Assembly (NCBI GenBank): GCA_964532735.1
Contig: CAZHKK010000004.1
Coordinates: 1 to 50,362 of the forward strand
Origin: JAJXYN01 sp964532735
GTDB taxonomy: Bacteria; Patescibacteriota; Patescibacteriia; JAGPKW01
Direction: 5' to 3'
Length of the DNA: 50,362 nt
The position numbers and the translations under genes were made by a program. Under the pieces are notes generated by a model. It did not search any database. It saw nothing but the letters and a program-made list of their open reading frames with translations, and was not told where the DNA came from. Below are positions 9,011 to 17,082 of this stretch, piece by piece (the stretch's first letter is position 1; each line of letters begins with the position of its first letter).

Positions 9011-9150
9011 TTTCAGGGAAGTAAGTGTTGGCCAACATTTATACTATATAAAATTTATTTCTAATTGTATTATTTATTTAAAAATAATTTAAAAACAAAA
9101 CAAAGATTATAATACAATATGAGTGATAAATATAATAATTAAAAATAAAT

Positions 9151-9309
9151 ATGAAAGAAAGAAAGGTTTTAATAAAAGATGTTCCAATAAAACATAAAAG
9201 TCATGTTTTAAGAAATATTATGCTTATGTCTGTTGGAGTGGGAATAGTAACTTTATTTAAAAAAGTTAGTAATCCTAAAAAAAATTTTTACTTAAAAAAA
9301 TTAGGATAA
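9151..9309 (+). CDS. Small hypothetical protein, 52 residues
   Basis: An ATG-initiated ORF of 52 codons with a basic N-terminus (MKERKVLIKDVPIKHKSH), one hydrophobic stretch (about 22-36, IMLMSVGVGIVTLF) and a basic tail. The pattern fits a small single-pass membrane protein. A TATAAT box lies at 9108-9113. No family is recognised. In DNA this AT-rich a 52-codon ORF can occur by chance; the promoter box and the amphipathic-plus-hydrophobic layout are the only support. Confidence 0.35.
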   Translation: MKERKVLIKDVPIKHKSHVLRNIMLMSVGVGIVTLFKKVSNPKKNFYLKKLG

Positions 9310-9388
9310 AATCCTAAATATCTAATTAACAAAAGTATTTCGTTTATTAATGTTCTAACTAAACAGATTAATAAATTAAAATACTATA

Positions 9389-11983
9389 ATGAAAAATAAA
9401 AACAAAAAATTTCTTTTTTTGTATAAAAACAAGAGAAGAAATAAAAAAAATGAAAAAGATATATTTAAAACGTTTGTTGCATCTGTGCTTGTTGTAACTA
9501 TAACTTCATCATTTTTCTCATTTTTAGACTATAAGATTTCAAGAAATATTACTAATAATCCTGATAGTTTAAAAACATCAAATCTTCCTTCTACTGAAGA
9601 TATATTAAATAAGATATTGGCTATAAATGAAGTTGATGCTGCTAATATAAATTATAAAGCATCTTCTTTTATTCCAAGTTCTAAAATATCTTTAGAAGGT
9701 AATGTTGGTGAAATTATAACTTTTCCTTTAAAATTAAAAAATATAGGAAATTATGTTTGGAGACAATCTGGTGTAAATCAAATAGTTTTGAGAGTGAAAG
9801 ATAATAAAAATGGTTTATTAAAGAGTGATGAATGGATTTCAAATTCTGTTGTTGCAAAACTAAAACAAACTATTGTTTATGTTGGTGAAACTGGAGAATT
9901 TAATGTTTCTGTAAAAGTTCCATCTACTACTTCTTCAGATACTTATGTATTATATGTTGGTAGTTATTCTCAAGAAGTTCCTGGGAGTTATATAGAATTT
10001 ACTGTTTCTCCAAAAGATAATATTGTTTCTAGTTCTGTTGCTCAAAATTCTATTTCCTCAGTTTCTATAAATACAAATAATATTTTAAGTAAATCATATA
10101 ATTTATATGATAGTTCTCCAGAAATTAAAAAATTACAACAATTTTTAAATAATAATGGATTTACTATTGCTTCTTCTGGTGTTGGTTCTAAGGGACGTGA
10201 AACTGAATATTTTGGACCAGCTACTCAAAAAGCTTTAATAAATTTTCAAAAGAAAAATAATTTAAGTAATTCTGGAAAATTGACTGATGAAACTGTAAAA
10301 TTTATAAATAATTTTGGTTCAAATAATAAATCTGATATTGATGTAAATAATCAAGTTGTTATTCCTTCAAATACAAATACAAATAATATTTTAAGTAAAT
10401 CATATAATTTATATGATAGTTCTCCAGAAATTAAAAAATTACAACAATTTTTAAATAATAATGGATTTACTATTGCTTCTTCTGGTGTTGGTTCTAAGGG
10501 ACGTGAAACTGAATATTTTGGACCAGCTACTCAAAAAGCTTTAATAAATTTTCAAAAGAAAAATAATTTAAGTAATTCTGGAAAATTGACTGATGAAACT
10601 GTAAAATTTATAAATAATTTTGGTTCAAATAATGTTACTGCTCAAACTGAAAAAGATGATGAAATGGTTTTAGAAAATATTTCATACATATCTTCTGATA
10701 AAGATTTTGAAATAGTAGATTCTAAAACTTTGAATACTGTTTTAAATGTAAAATCTGGTGAAAAAGTTAATATTTCATTTAATCAGGTGACAAAAACATA
10801 TACTGTTAGTAAGGATGGTTTAATATATTATAATTCAAATAATAAATTAAATATAAAAAATACTAATTCTGGAAGTTTAGATCTTGGTGGTAAAAAATAT
10901 ACTAATTTATTAATAGCTTTAAAATCTGATTTTGATATTAAGGTTAATAATAATTCTAATGGTTTTGTGGTGTGTGCTTCTATTGATTGTGGTTTAGTTG
11001 ATAATAATACTAATCCTGCTGCTGTTGATAATTCTACTTCAAATATACCTACAAATACTTCTTCTATAACTACTTCTAATGGAACGGTTATAAAATACTT
11101 AAATCACGAATATATAAAAGATGAATTTAAGATTAGAGTTGGTATTAGTCGTGATTTATTGCCAGCTACTATAACTAATAATCAAAACTATAGTATAGTT
11201 GATGGTAATAATGTTCTTATAACTCAAGTAAATTCTGGTGAACAAGTTATTATAAATTATAACAAGTCTACAAAAATTTACTCTGTTATGAAAAATGGTG
11301 TTCTTGTTAAAGAAACTTATGATTATTTAAAATTAGATAATATTAATAATGGTATATTTACAATAAACAATATGGTTTTATCTCCTTATGGAGTTAACTA
11401 TAATATGTTTAAGGGAAATTTAGAACTTAGATATAATTCTACTTATGATCATGCTTGGATTATTAATGAACTAGGCATGGAAGATTATCTTAAAGGTATT
11501 GGTGAAGCTTCAAATTCTTCTTCTTATGAATATTTGAAAGTTATGGCTGTGACTGCAAGAACTTATGCTACATATCATTATTTAAATAGTTCTAAAAATG
11601 CTGCTCAATATTTTAATGTGTTTTCTACTACAGCGGATCAAGTTTATTATGGATATAGAAGAGAAATTTCTCAACCTAATGTTGTGAAAGCTGTTGACGA
11701 AACAAGAGGTATGTATATAACTTATAATGATAAAATTATTCAAGCTTTTTATAGTGCTAATGCTGGTGGTAAAACTAGAACTGTCTATGAAACTTGGGGT
11801 GGGTCTAATTTACCTTATTTAATACCAGTTGAAGATAAATATACAAAAAATGATGTAAGATTTGGTCATGGTGTAGGTATGTCTCAAGTTGGTGCTATAA
11901 GAATGATTGCTTATGATAATGCTGATTTTGTGAAAGTTTTAACTTATTATTACAATGGAGTTGAGGTTGAAAGATTATACTAA
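9389..11983 (+). CDS. Secreted SpoIID/LytB-domain protein with two identical peptidoglycan-binding repeats
   Basis: An 864-residue cell-envelope protein. In order: a short basic cytoplasmic tail and a membrane anchor (about 26-48); an immunoglobulin-like domain (about 95-210); two peptidoglycan-binding (PG_binding_1 type) domains at about 228-313 and 330-415; a beta-rich region that looks like a diverged SpoIID N-terminal module (ISYISSDKDFEIVDS); a second such module (RVGISRDLLPATIT); and the C-terminal SpoIID core (about 655-864) with MEDYLKGIGE, VTARTYATY, SANAGGKTRT and GHGVGMSQVGA. SpoIID proteins are lytic transglycosylases or amidase activators that cut denuded glycan strands; in non-sporulating bacteria they serve in wall remodelling. 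The gene stands alone between a 700-base region and a terminator. The two peptidoglycan-binding units are identical in DNA, a sign of recent duplication or gene conversion. Confidence 0.9.
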   Translation: MKNKNKKFLFLYKNKRRNKKNEKDIFKTFVASVLVVTITSSFFSFLDYKISRNITNNPDSLKTSNLPSTEDILNKILAINEVDAANINYKASSFIPSSKISLEGNVGEIITFPLKLKNIGNYVWRQSGVNQIVLRVKDNKNGLLKSDEWISNSVVAKLKQTIVYVGETGEFNVSVKVPSTTSSDTYVLYVGSYSQEVPGSYIEFTVSPKDNIVSSSVAQNSISSVSINTNNILSKSYNLYDSSPEIKKLQQFLNNNGFTIASSGVGSKGRETEYFGPATQKALINFQKKNNLSNSGKLTDETVKFINNFGSNNKSDIDVNNQVVIPSNTNTNNILSKSYNLYDSSPEIKKLQQFLNNNGFTIASSGVGSKGRETEYFGPATQKALINFQKKNNLSNSGKLTDETVKFINNFGSNNVTAQTEKDDEMVLENISYISSDKDFEIVDSKTLNTVLNVKSGEKVNISFNQVTKTYTVSKDGLIYYNSNNKLNIKNTNSGSLDLGGKKYTNLLIALKSDFDIKVNNNSNGFVVCASIDCGLVDNNTNPAAVDNSTSNIPTNTSSITTSNGTVIKYLNHEYIKDEFKIRVGISRDLLPATITNNQNYSIVDGNNVLITQVNSGEQVIINYNKSTKIYSVMKNGVLVKETYDYLKLDNINNGIFTINNMVLSPYGVNYNMFKGNLELRYNSTYDHAWIINELGMEDYLKGIGEASNSSSYEYLKVMAVTARTYATYHYLNSSKNAAQYFNVFSTTADQVYYGYRREISQPNVVKAVDETRGMYITYNDKIIQAFYSANAGGKTRTVYETWGGSNLPYLIPVEDKYTKNDVRFGHGVGMSQVGAIRMIAYDNADFVKVLTYYYNGVEVERLY
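10069..10633 (+). repeat. Perfect 259-bp tandem repeat, 306-bp period, inside the SpoIID gene
   Basis: Bases 10069-10327 and 10375-10633 match at every position when read side by side, including third codon positions. The 47-base spacer between them does not repeat. The period of 306 bases is exactly 102 codons, so the unit can be gained or lost in frame. Confidence 0.95.
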
Positions 11984-12000
11984 TCAATAAACTCTGAAAA

Positions 12001-12030
12001 AGAAAGGTTCGCTAAACCTTTCTTTTTTTT
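12001..12030 (+). terminator. Rho-independent terminator after the SpoIID gene
   Basis: A 9-bp stem AGAAAGGTT/AACCTTTCT (12001-12009 with 12015-12023) is followed by seven or more T. Confidence 0.9.
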
Positions 12031-12146
12031 GTGGTTATAATTATTTATTTATGTTATTATTTATTTATATTTAATAATTAATTAATGAAATGAAAAAAAT
12101 ACAAATATAAATTGCGTTTGATTATTTTATAAATTAATTTATTTTT

Positions 12147-13319
12147 ATGAGTAATAGAGTTATTTTGGTTGATATTATTTTACCACGTGTAAGAAAATCT
12201 GATTTTGCTATGCGTATGGAAGAATTTAATAGTTTGATTAATACTTATAGTGGTTTTGATGTTGTTTCTGTTCATCAAGGAAGACATACAACTAATTATC
12301 ATACATATATTGGTTCTGGTAAATCAGAATCTTTATTTAAGGAGGCATTAGAAAAAGATGTTGATTTTATAGTTATTAATAATGCTATGAAACCTTCACA
12401 AATTTGGAATCTTCAAGAAAGATTTGAAGAATATAAACATGAATATATAAAAAAACACGAATCAAAAGAAGATGGGTATGATTTTAAAGTTTCTATTAAT
12501 AAAAGTATAGAAATTTGGGATAGAATTGATTTAATTTTAAAAATATTTGAAAAACATGCATCTACTCAGGAAGCTAATTTGGAAATAGATCTTGCAAAGT
12601 TAAATCATATGGGGCCTAGAATTTATGGGATGGGTAATATGTTATCAAAACAAGGTGGAGGAGTTGGAACTCGTGGAGGTGGAAGAAGTAACACAGAAAT
12701 GATGAGACTTCATTTTAAAAAACAAGAACAAAAAATTGTTCAACAACTTGAACAATGTAAAAAAAATAAAGAACTAAGAAGAAATGATAGAATAAAGAAA
12801 GGTTTAAAAACTGTTGCTATTGTTGGATATACAAATGCTGGTAAATCACATACTTTGAAAGCTTTAACAGGTAAAGATGTTTATGTGGCTGACAAATTAT
12901 TTGCTACTTTGGATACTAGGGTTGGTAATTTATTTCTTCCAAATTTAAACAAAATTTGTTTAGTTTCTGATACAATAGGTTTTATACAAGATTTACCTCC
13001 GGATTTAATTAATTCTTTTAAATCTACCTTGGAAGAGACTATATATTCAGATTTGGTTTTACATGTTATTGATATTTCTGATGAAAAATACGATAAAAAA
13101 ATTAGAGTAGTTATGGATATTTTAAAGGATTTAAAAATAAAACAGGAGATAGTTTTTATTTTTAATAAGATTGATAATATTAAAAGTAAAACAAAATTAA
13201 ATTCTTTAAAAAAACTTATAAAAGAAAAATATTTTGAATTTAATCCTGTTTTTATTTCTGCAAAAGAAAAAATTGGAATTAAAGATCTTGTTGAATTTAT
13301 AGAAAAAAGAATTGAATAA
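12147..13319 (+). CDS. hflX: Ribosome-associated GTPase HflX
   Basis: HflX is a GTPase that binds the 50S subunit and splits stalled ribosomes under stress. The 390-residue protein has the N-terminal HflX domain with the conserved glycine-rich segment (KQGGGVGTRGGGRSNTE, about 170-186) and a basic helix, then the G domain: P-loop GYTNAGKS near 227-234, DTIGFIQDLP (G3) and NKID (G4). Two departures from the usual pattern are visible. The residue after the P-loop Ser is His instead of Thr, and the switch I motif, normally ATLDPTxR, reads ATLDTR, two residues shorter. GTP binding should be kept, but switch I behaviour may differ. It is a single-gene unit flanked by terminators. Confidence 0.94.
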   Translation: MSNRVILVDIILPRVRKSDFAMRMEEFNSLINTYSGFDVVSVHQGRHTTNYHTYIGSGKSESLFKEALEKDVDFIVINNAMKPSQIWNLQERFEEYKHEYIKKHESKEDGYDFKVSINKSIEIWDRIDLILKIFEKHASTQEANLEIDLAKLNHMGPRIYGMGNMLSKQGGGVGTRGGGRSNTEMMRLHFKKQEQKIVQQLEQCKKNKELRRNDRIKKGLKTVAIVGYTNAGKSHTLKALTGKDVYVADKLFATLDTRVGNLFLPNLNKICLVSDTIGFIQDLPPDLINSFKSTLEETIYSDLVLHVIDISDEKYDKKIRVVMDILKDLKIKQEIVFIFNKIDNIKSKTKLNSLKKLIKEKYFEFNPVFISAKEKIGIKDLVEFIEKRIE

Positions 13320-13326
13320 AAAAATA

Positions 13327-13357
13327 GCGGCTAATTTTTAATTTAGCCGCATTTTTT
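13327..13357. terminator. Bidirectional terminator between hflX and a convergent gene
   Basis: An 8-bp GC-rich stem GCGGCTAA/TTAGCCGC (13327-13334 with 13343-13350) has T residues on its right side and A residues on its left side, so it can stop transcription from both directions. Confidence 0.88.
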
Positions 13358-13595
13358 ATTGTATTTTGACTGTTAAAGATATTTGTTCTGCTATATAAAC
13401 TGCATTTTCTTGAGTAAATTTATCTAATAATTTGCTACTTTTTTCTTTTATTTGTGATATATCTTCTAATGCTTCTTTAAAATGTTTTTCTTTTGAATAA
13501 AATATGTTTTTTAATTCTTGTTTTTTTAAGTATGTTTTATCGCTAAATAAAAAAATTATAATTTTTTCAAAAGCACAAATTTTAGTTTTTTCCAT
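13356..13595 (-). CDS. Hypothetical protein, 79 residues
   Basis: No family recognised. I chose the ATG at 13595 because an AGGGGG run lies about 7 bases upstream of it, one of the few Shine-Dalgarno-like sites in the window; a TTG two codons earlier is less likely. The protein is Lys- and Glu-rich, mostly predicted helix, with a possible coiled coil from about residue 25 to the C-terminus (SKEKHFKEALEDISQIKEK). No signal peptide. The stop codon overlaps the T run of the hflX terminator. It is preceded on the same strand by the DUF721-like gene with a gap of about 60 bases. Confidence 0.55.
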   Translation of the reverse strand: MEKTKICAFEKIIIFLFSDKTYLKKQELKNIFYSKEKHFKEALEDISQIKEKSSKLLDKFTQENAVYIAEQISLTVKIQ

Positions 13596-13655
13596 AAACA
13601 ACCCCCTAATTTTATTTTATTATATTTTTACTCTTATATTATAAATAGTCAAATT

Positions 13656-13958
13656 TTAGAAATTTTCATTAATTTTTGTGTTTATTTTTTCAATATTAAA
13701 AGGGTTATTTAATTCTTTTAATATTTCTAATATTTGTTTTGTCTTTAGTTTTATTATTGATGCTATTATTGTATTTTTACAATATATTGTTAGATAATTA
13801 TCTTTTATAAAACCTGGTTTCATAAATTGTAGTTCTTGAGGTTTAAATATTTTTATTAATTTTTTATTTAATTCTATAAAAAAAAGTTCTTTAGAAATTT
13901 TGCTTCCTATTTCTGAGTTTGGTTTATATTTTGATAATATATCTGATATGTTATTCAT
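13656..13958 (-). CDS. DUF721/DciA-like protein
   Basis: A 100-residue basic protein whose middle part (ELFFIELNKKLIKIFKPQELQ, then LTIYCKNTIIASIIKLKTKQ, then ILKELN) resembles the DUF721 fold found in DciA, the ancestral loader of the replicative helicase DnaB. The match is by general pattern, not by exact signature, so it is tentative. An extended -10 (TGCTATAAT on the minus strand) lies so close that the predicted transcription start coincides with the A of the ATG, suggesting a leaderless mRNA. Neighbours are the SPFH gene upstream and a small hypothetical gene downstream. Confidence 0.55.
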   Translation of the reverse strand: MNNISDILSKYKPNSEIGSKISKELFFIELNKKLIKIFKPQELQFMKPGFIKDNYLTIYCKNTIIASIIKLKTKQILEILKELNNPFNIEKINTKINENF

Positions 13959-13991
13959 GTTTTTATTATAGCATAATTTTTTTATAGAATT

Positions 13992-14013
13992 AAAAAATAG
14001 GGGATTAACCCTA
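13992..14013 (-). terminator. Terminator after the SPFH gene
   Basis: On the minus strand a 5-bp stem TAGGG/CCCTA closes a short loop and is followed by six T (A residues 13992-13997 on the plus strand). Confidence 0.65.
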
Positions 14014-14017
14014 ATTT

Positions 14018-14767
14018 TTATTTTTTGGAAGACATATTTTCAAAAGCTCTTAGTATCTCTAATGGTAATGCTATTACTATTTTACCAGCAGGATCACTAC
14101 TTATTTCGTTTAACGTTTGAAGTGTTCTAAGATGTAAAGCTCCTTGTGTTCTTGATAATATTTCTGCAGCTTTGGACATATTTTCAGCGGCATCTTTTTC
14201 TCCTTCGGATTTTATTATTACTGCTCTTTTTTCTCTTTCTGCTTCTGCTTGAGCGCCTATAACTCTTTTCATTCCTTCTGGAAGAGTAATATCTTTTAAT
14301 TCTACAGATTCTACTTCTATACCCCATGCATCACTTACTTTATCAACTGTTTCTCTTATTCTTTTTGATATTTCTTCTCTGTTTGATAATAATTCATCTA
14401 ATTCTACTTGACCAGCAACATTTCTCATTGTTGTTTGTGCAAGTTGTGATACTGCATAATAAAAATCTTCAACTTCTAAAACTGCTTTTTGGACATTTCC
14501 AACTTTGTAATATATTACGGCATTTATTTTTACTGATATATTGTCTTTTGTTATTCCTTCTTGATCTGGAACATCTACAGCTTTTGTTCTAATATCTACT
14601 TTTTTGTAGCTTTGTATTATAGGTAATATAATTCTCCATCCTGGTTCCATTATTTTTGTGAATCTTCCTAGTGTGAATTTTAATCCTTTTTCATATTGAT
14701 CTATTTGTCTTATGGAAATTAATATCAAAAATAATATTCCACAAGCTATTGTTATAAATGTTCCCAT
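14018..14767 (-). CDS. SPFH/band 7 domain protein (stomatin/slipin type)
   Basis: A 249-residue membrane-anchored scaffold protein. An N-terminal hydrophobic segment (about 3-20) is followed by the band 7 domain (about 22-190), with GLKFTLGRF, EPGWRIILPI, VDVPDQEGITKDN and the typical LKDITLPEGMKRVI stretch. A charged helical region rich in Glu and Ala follows (AEAEREKRAVIIKSEGEKDAA) and should form a coiled coil for oligomerisation. Slipins are usually encoded with an NfeD-family membrane protease; no such partner lies nearby. Family assignment is strong, cellular role unknown. Confidence 0.93.
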   Translation of the reverse strand: MGTFITIACGILFLILISIRQIDQYEKGLKFTLGRFTKIMEPGWRIILPIIQSYKKVDIRTKAVDVPDQEGITKDNISVKINAVIYYKVGNVQKAVLEVEDFYYAVSQLAQTTMRNVAGQVELDELLSNREEISKRIRETVDKVSDAWGIEVESVELKDITLPEGMKRVIGAQAEAEREKRAVIIKSEGEKDAAENMSKAAEILSRTQGALHLRTLQTLNEISSDPAGKIVIALPLEILRAFENMSSKK

Positions 14768-14837
14768 TTTTTTGTTTTTATTAATTAATATAAAAATAAC
14801 TTTATTTAAGGATATTTTATCATAAAAAATATAAAAG

Positions 14838-14869
14838 TAAACAAAAATAGAGAGGTTAATCTCTATTTT
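14838..14869 (-). terminator. Terminator after the RRM gene
   Basis: A perfect 10-bp stem (plus-strand 14844-14853 with 14860-14869, core AATAGAGA/TCTCTATT); on the minus strand it leads into a short T-rich run. Confidence 0.8.
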
Positions 14870-14877
14870 AAGTGTAT

Positions 14878-15183
14878 TTATTCTCTGTTGTATCCACCTC
14901 TTGAACCACCAAATCCACCATTGAATGGTCTTCTTGGTCTATCTTCTTGTGGTCTAGCTTCTGATACTATAATCTTTCTTCCTTCTATTTCTGTTTGATT
15001 TAAATCAGTAATAGCTTGATTTCCAGCTTCGTCTTCCATTTCAACGAATCCGAAACCTTTTGATCTACCAGAGAATTTGTCTTTGATAATTGTAGCAGAA
15101 GTAACTGCACCAATTTTTTCAAAGATTTCTTTTAACCCATCTTCTGTTAAAGCATAAGATAAGTTTCCTACGTATAATTTCAT
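14878..15183 (-). CDS. RRM-domain RNA-binding protein
   Basis: A 101-residue protein with one RNA recognition motif: RNP2 KLYVGNL at residues 2-8 and RNP1 KGFGFVEM near 42-49, followed by a Gly/Arg-rich tail (GGFGGSRGGYNRE). This layout matches the small glycine-rich RRM proteins of cyanobacteria and CPR bacteria, which bind single-stranded RNA and are often cold- or stress-induced. Its own strong promoter and a leader of about 110 bases precede it, with a possible stem pairing TATTTAGTAAG-like and CTTACAAAATA-like segments. Post-transcriptional control through that leader is inference. Confidence 0.93.
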   Translation of the reverse strand: MKLYVGNLSYALTEDGLKEIFEKIGAVTSATIIKDKFSGRSKGFGFVEMEDEAGNQAITDLNQTEIEGRKIIVSEARPQEDRPRRPFNGGFGGSRGGYNRE

Positions 15184-15299
15184 ATTTTTGTATGTAATAT
15201 TTTGTAAGTAATATTTATAGGACGACCTACTTAATTTTCTTTTTCTTACTAAATATTACATATTAGAGAGAACTAGAGAAAATTTATTCCTACGATGTA

Positions 15300-15328
15300 A
15301 TTATAGCATGGTAAATATAAAAAGTCAA
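15300..15328 (-). promoter_or_regulatory. Predicted promoter of the RRM gene
   Basis: On the minus strand TTGACT, 17 bases and a perfect TATAAT. The predicted start near 15293 gives a leader of about 110 bases before the ATG, much longer than for most genes here. Confidence 0.75.
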
Positions 15329-15370
15329 TTTTCGTTTAATATTAAGTAAAATATGATGTTTTTGATTTTG

Positions 15371-15399
15371 TTGACTAAGATTATTATAATTGTTATGAT
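15371..15399 (+). promoter_or_regulatory. Predicted promoter of tRNA-Leu
   Basis: TTGACT, 17 bases, then TATGAT with an extended -10 TG at 15391-15392. The tRNA 5' end lies 16 bases downstream. Confidence 0.75.
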
Positions 15400-15414
15400 G
15401 TATCAATAATTTAT

Positions 15415-15501
<87 letters not shown>

Positions 15502-15529
15502 AAAAAACAGAACTAATGTTCTGTTTTTG
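15502..15529. terminator. Bidirectional terminator between tRNA-Leu and RuBisCO
   Basis: A 6-bp CAGAAC/GTTCTG stem with a TAAT loop is flanked by A residues on the left and T residues on the right, so it can serve both convergent units. Confidence 0.85.
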
Positions 15530-15530
15530 T

Positions 15531-16994
15531 TTATATTATTTTATTTGATTCTTCTTTGTGTGCTTGTGTACCGTTTTTATTAAAAAATTCTATTGCAACT
15601 TTTAATTCTTCTAATTTATTTTTTTCTGCGTATTCTTCTATTTCTATATTTTGTTTGTATGCATCCCATGATTGAATTAATGCTGTTGCTCCTGCTTGTG
15701 TTCCCATTGGATGAGAATGAACCCCAGCTCCCATTGTTGTAATAAAATCTATTGTTCCTATTAAGTCAGCAAAAGGTTTTAACAATACTGGGTTTAATCC
15801 ACCTGATATTATAGGACAACATTTTTTAATAAATCTCCAATCTTTTGTTTTAGAAATATTTTTGTTTTCTAATTTATCTTTTATTATTTCTTTTGTTCCT
15901 TTTTCCCAAATTAATTTTTCTTTTCCTACTGCGTATATTATGTCTTTGTCGTTTTCTGGAACATCTGTCCATATTTGATTGAAATAATTTCCTTCACTAG
16001 CTATTTTAAGCGCTTGTTTTGCTGCTGTTATGTCTTCTTCGGGAGATCCTGCCATTTTGCCAACTCCGGCTGTTCCTGTATGTATTCCTGAAGCTCCAGC
16101 TAAACGAGCAAATTTTGTTAAAACAGGCACAGTAAACCCTATTGGATTTTCTTCTCTTGTAAATGCTCCATGTCCAGCTCTATGAAAATGTAAAAATACA
16201 TTAGGATATTTTCTTCTTATTGTTTGTATGGCCATCCATCCACATGTTATCCCGTCAACTAGAAATGCATAGCTTCCTGGTTTCATTGTTTTTGAAACAA
16301 ATTCTGCTCTTTCTAACATAGTATCATAATCAGCTGCAGAAATATTAAAAGAATGAACTTTTGTTTGTCCTGTTATTTCTTCTGCTTTATCCATTGCTAT
16401 TCTTACAGACTCAACCATTTTTTTATAAGGGCAAAATTCTTGATCTGCTTGTGGTTCGTCATTTTTTACAAAATCACCACCACCAACCCAAAAATCATAA
16501 CAAACTTCAGCATATTCTGTTGATGTAAGTCCTATTTTTGGTTTTATAATTGTTCCAAGAATTGGTCTGTCCCAATTATTTAAGTATTCTCTCATGTCAT
16601 CAATTGTATAACTTGGGCCATCATATTTATCTAACATTTGAGAAGGGAACCATACATCTAATAATTTACATTCTTTAAGACTGCTCATTCCAAAAATATT
16701 TCCAGCTATATATGTCATTATGTTTTGTATATTTCCGCCTCTATCAAATATTGAATATGGGTATGCTATCCATACTAATTTTTTTACTTCATCAAATTTA
16801 TAAACAACTGCGTTATGTTTTTTAGCATAAGCTGTTTGAGTTCCTACTTTTATGTTTGATCCAGTTGAAGATTCAGCACAAAGTTCGCTAGCCTCTCCTA
16901 AAAAATCACCACTATAAGTATCAAATTTGAATACAGCTAACATGTATTCTCCAGTGTTTATATCACGTCCTATGTCTATATATTCTTGTTGCAT
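15531..16994 (-). CDS. rbcL: Ribulose-1,5-bisphosphate carboxylase, form II/III
   Basis: A 487-residue RuBisCO large subunit. The N-terminal domain keeps AESSTGS (Glu41) and GNIFG (Asn99). The barrel has KPKIGL (Lys151), the carbamylation site GGDFVKNDE with Lys177, Asp179 and Glu180, HFHRAGHGA with His271, loop 6 GVGKMAG with Lys313, SGG at 397-399 and GAGVHSHPMG. All catalytic and metal-binding residues are present, so the enzyme should be active. The overall sequence, including RPILGTIIKPK and YDFWVGGGD, follows the form II/III type of Methanococcoides and CPR bacteria. There the enzyme fixes CO2 onto ribulose-1,5-bisphosphate derived from nucleotides (AMP pathway), yielding 3-phosphoglycerate, not in a Calvin cycle. 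No small subunit, phosphoribulokinase, AMP phosphorylase or ribose-1,5-bisphosphate isomerase is in the window. It is monocistronic and divergent from the MTA/SAH nucleosidase. Confidence 0.97.
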   Translation of the reverse strand: MQQEYIDIGRDINTGEYMLAVFKFDTYSGDFLGEASELCAESSTGSNIKVGTQTAYAKKHNAVVYKFDEVKKLVWIAYPYSIFDRGGNIQNIMTYIAGNIFGMSSLKECKLLDVWFPSQMLDKYDGPSYTIDDMREYLNNWDRPILGTIIKPKIGLTSTEYAEVCYDFWVGGGDFVKNDEPQADQEFCPYKKMVESVRIAMDKAEEITGQTKVHSFNISAADYDTMLERAEFVSKTMKPGSYAFLVDGITCGWMAIQTIRRKYPNVFLHFHRAGHGAFTREENPIGFTVPVLTKFARLAGASGIHTGTAGVGKMAGSPEEDITAAKQALKIASEGNYFNQIWTDVPENDKDIIYAVGKEKLIWEKGTKEIIKDKLENKNISKTKDWRFIKKCCPIISGGLNPVLLKPFADLIGTIDFITTMGAGVHSHPMGTQAGATALIQSWDAYKQNIEIEEYAEKNKLEELKVAIEFFNKNGTQAHKEESNKII

Positions 16995-17024
16995 AGTTTT
17001 TAAATTAACCTTTTAGTTATTTCT

Positions 17025-17053
17025 ATTATAACATATTTTTGTTAGAATGTCTG
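17025..17053 (-). promoter_or_regulatory. Predicted promoter of rbcL
   Basis: On the minus strand CAGACA, 17 bases and a perfect TATAAT; the predicted leader is about 24 bases. It shares the 88-base divergent spacer with the nucleosidase gene, so a regulator bound here could affect both. Confidence 0.6.
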
Positions 17054-17082
17054 AGTTATTTAATTTATAATTTATATAATTT

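Noticed and set aside
8985..9089. A 34-codon ORF (MFRSRRFFIF...) inside the candidate RNA region
   Set aside because: It uses codons rare in this genome (CGG, CGA, AGG), starts inside a stem and has no ribosome binding site.
14326..14592. Leu-rich plus-strand ORF opposite the SPFH gene
   Set aside because: It is a frame shadow of the clearly conserved minus-strand SPFH domain.
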